This document shows positions 63,842-64,000 of a stretch of 64,000 bases of DNA, in pieces. This DNA comes from Actinopolyspora lacussalsi subsp. righensis. Lineage in GTDB: Bacteria > Actinomycetota > Actinomycetes > Mycobacteriales > Pseudonocardiaceae. Within the stretch, counting starts at the first letter, position 1. Each line of letters begins with the position of its first letter. The stretch is from contig NZ_FPAT01000008.1 of NCBI RefSeq assembly GCF_900116555.1, forward strand, positions 170,055 to 234,054, given 5' to 3'. Both the position numbers and the translations under genes were made by a program. A model generated the notes under the pieces. It did no database searches. It was not told the origin of the DNA and was given only the letters and a program-made list of their open reading frames with translations.

Positions 63842-64000
63842 AAACAACCATGGGGCCGACTGGGTCAGCCGGTATGTAGTTAGTTGATAGGGGCTGGTGG
63901 CTGTGTTGGGAGCCGTATAGTGGTGGCGAGATCGCGTGTGCTTGCGGGTTCGGTGCGCGGGTGGGCGGTGTGTTGTGGGGGTGTCGCCGTTCGGCGGGTT
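63842..64000 (-). other. 23S-5S rRNA spacer (partial)
   Basis: Upstream of the 5S gene on the minus strand. I do not recognise any conserved 23S 3' sequence in these 159 bases, so the 23S gene must end beyond the window. No tRNA is seen. Confidence 0.6.

Noticed and set aside
1..64000. tRNA genes, CRISPR arrays, replication origin
   Set aside because: No cloverleaf, spaced short repeats or dnaA-box cluster were seen; a tRNAscan-SE or CRISPR search could still find something missed by eye.

Overview
The window is high-GC actinobacterial DNA. The best guess is the order Pseudonocardiales (Saccharopolyspora/Actinopolyspora-like). The evidence is the high GC of coding DNA, frequent GTG/TTG starts, many leaderless genes, F420-type oxidoreductases, a DUF3043/DUF4191/RDD set, and a gene order that follows the Mycobacterium tuberculosis Rv2184c-Rv2221c block from memory: ArsA-like ATPase, SRPBCC, fadD15, NlpC/P60, DnaQ-UvrC fusion, trpD, ctaE-qcrCAB, ctaF-ctaC, asnB, erpA, DUF3043, cobUTS, ilvE, pepA, lpd-sucB, TIGR01777 epimerase, lipB, lipA, DUF4191, RDD protein, glnA, glnE. 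The genus is not proven by anything I can see.

Layout. 1-5.5 kb: ArsA-like ATPase (cut by the window edge), SRPBCC protein, metallophosphoesterase, fadD15 and a secreted NlpC/P60 endopeptidase. 5.5-8.6 kb: an accessory insertion with an MFS drug exporter, a divergent TetR repressor, an operator between them, and a frameshifted Tn3-type transposase tail. 8.6-12.4 kb: NYN-domain protein, DnaQ/UvrC fusion, PPOX protein. 12.5-23.5 kb: aerobic respiratory core (qcrCAB, ctaE, ctaF, ctaC) with trpD, a pseudo-receiver, an Lrp-type ligand-binding protein and asnB. 23.5-27.5 kb: second accessory stretch (FAD oxidoreductase, secreted GH15 glucoamylase/glucodextranase). 27.9-34.2 kb: proA, erpA, DUF3043, aldo/keto reductase and the cobU-cobT-cobS cobalamin cluster. 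34.5-45.6 kb: MoaD-like protein with a beta-propeller protein, ilvE, amino-acid transporter, pepA, lpd, sucB, epimerase. 45.7-54.5 kb: lipoate genes lipB and lipA around an F420 oxidoreductase, a TetR-controlled unit and an SDR, then a molybdenum oxidoreductase with a membrane partner, DUF4191 and RDD proteins. 54.7-63.6 kb: glnA, a double-MerR regulator divergent from a DUF6194 gene, an alcohol dehydrogenase-like enzyme, glnE, a glutamine-amidotransferase-like protein and a GNAT enzyme. 63.7 kb: 5S rRNA, the downstream end of an rrn operon on the minus strand.

How the genes fit together. qcrC/A/B and ctaC/E/F make the bcc-aa3 supercomplex. lipB, lipA, sucB and lpd form a lipoate synthesis and use module for 2-oxoacid dehydrogenase. 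glnA and glnE are target and modifier in nitrogen control. cobU/T/S assemble the lower part of cobalamin.

The least explained signal is intergenic. A 14-bp palindromic core ATTTC(T/G)CGCGAAAT occurs five times, always outside genes. Four sites sit in a longer conserved module. Three of those four lie next to members of a separate structured repeat family with four members here, two of them 109 bp and about 90 percent identical. The core resembles the Bacillus Noc site (ATTTCCCGGGAAAT) and has the parS architecture, so a DNA-organising or regulatory role is possible but unproven.
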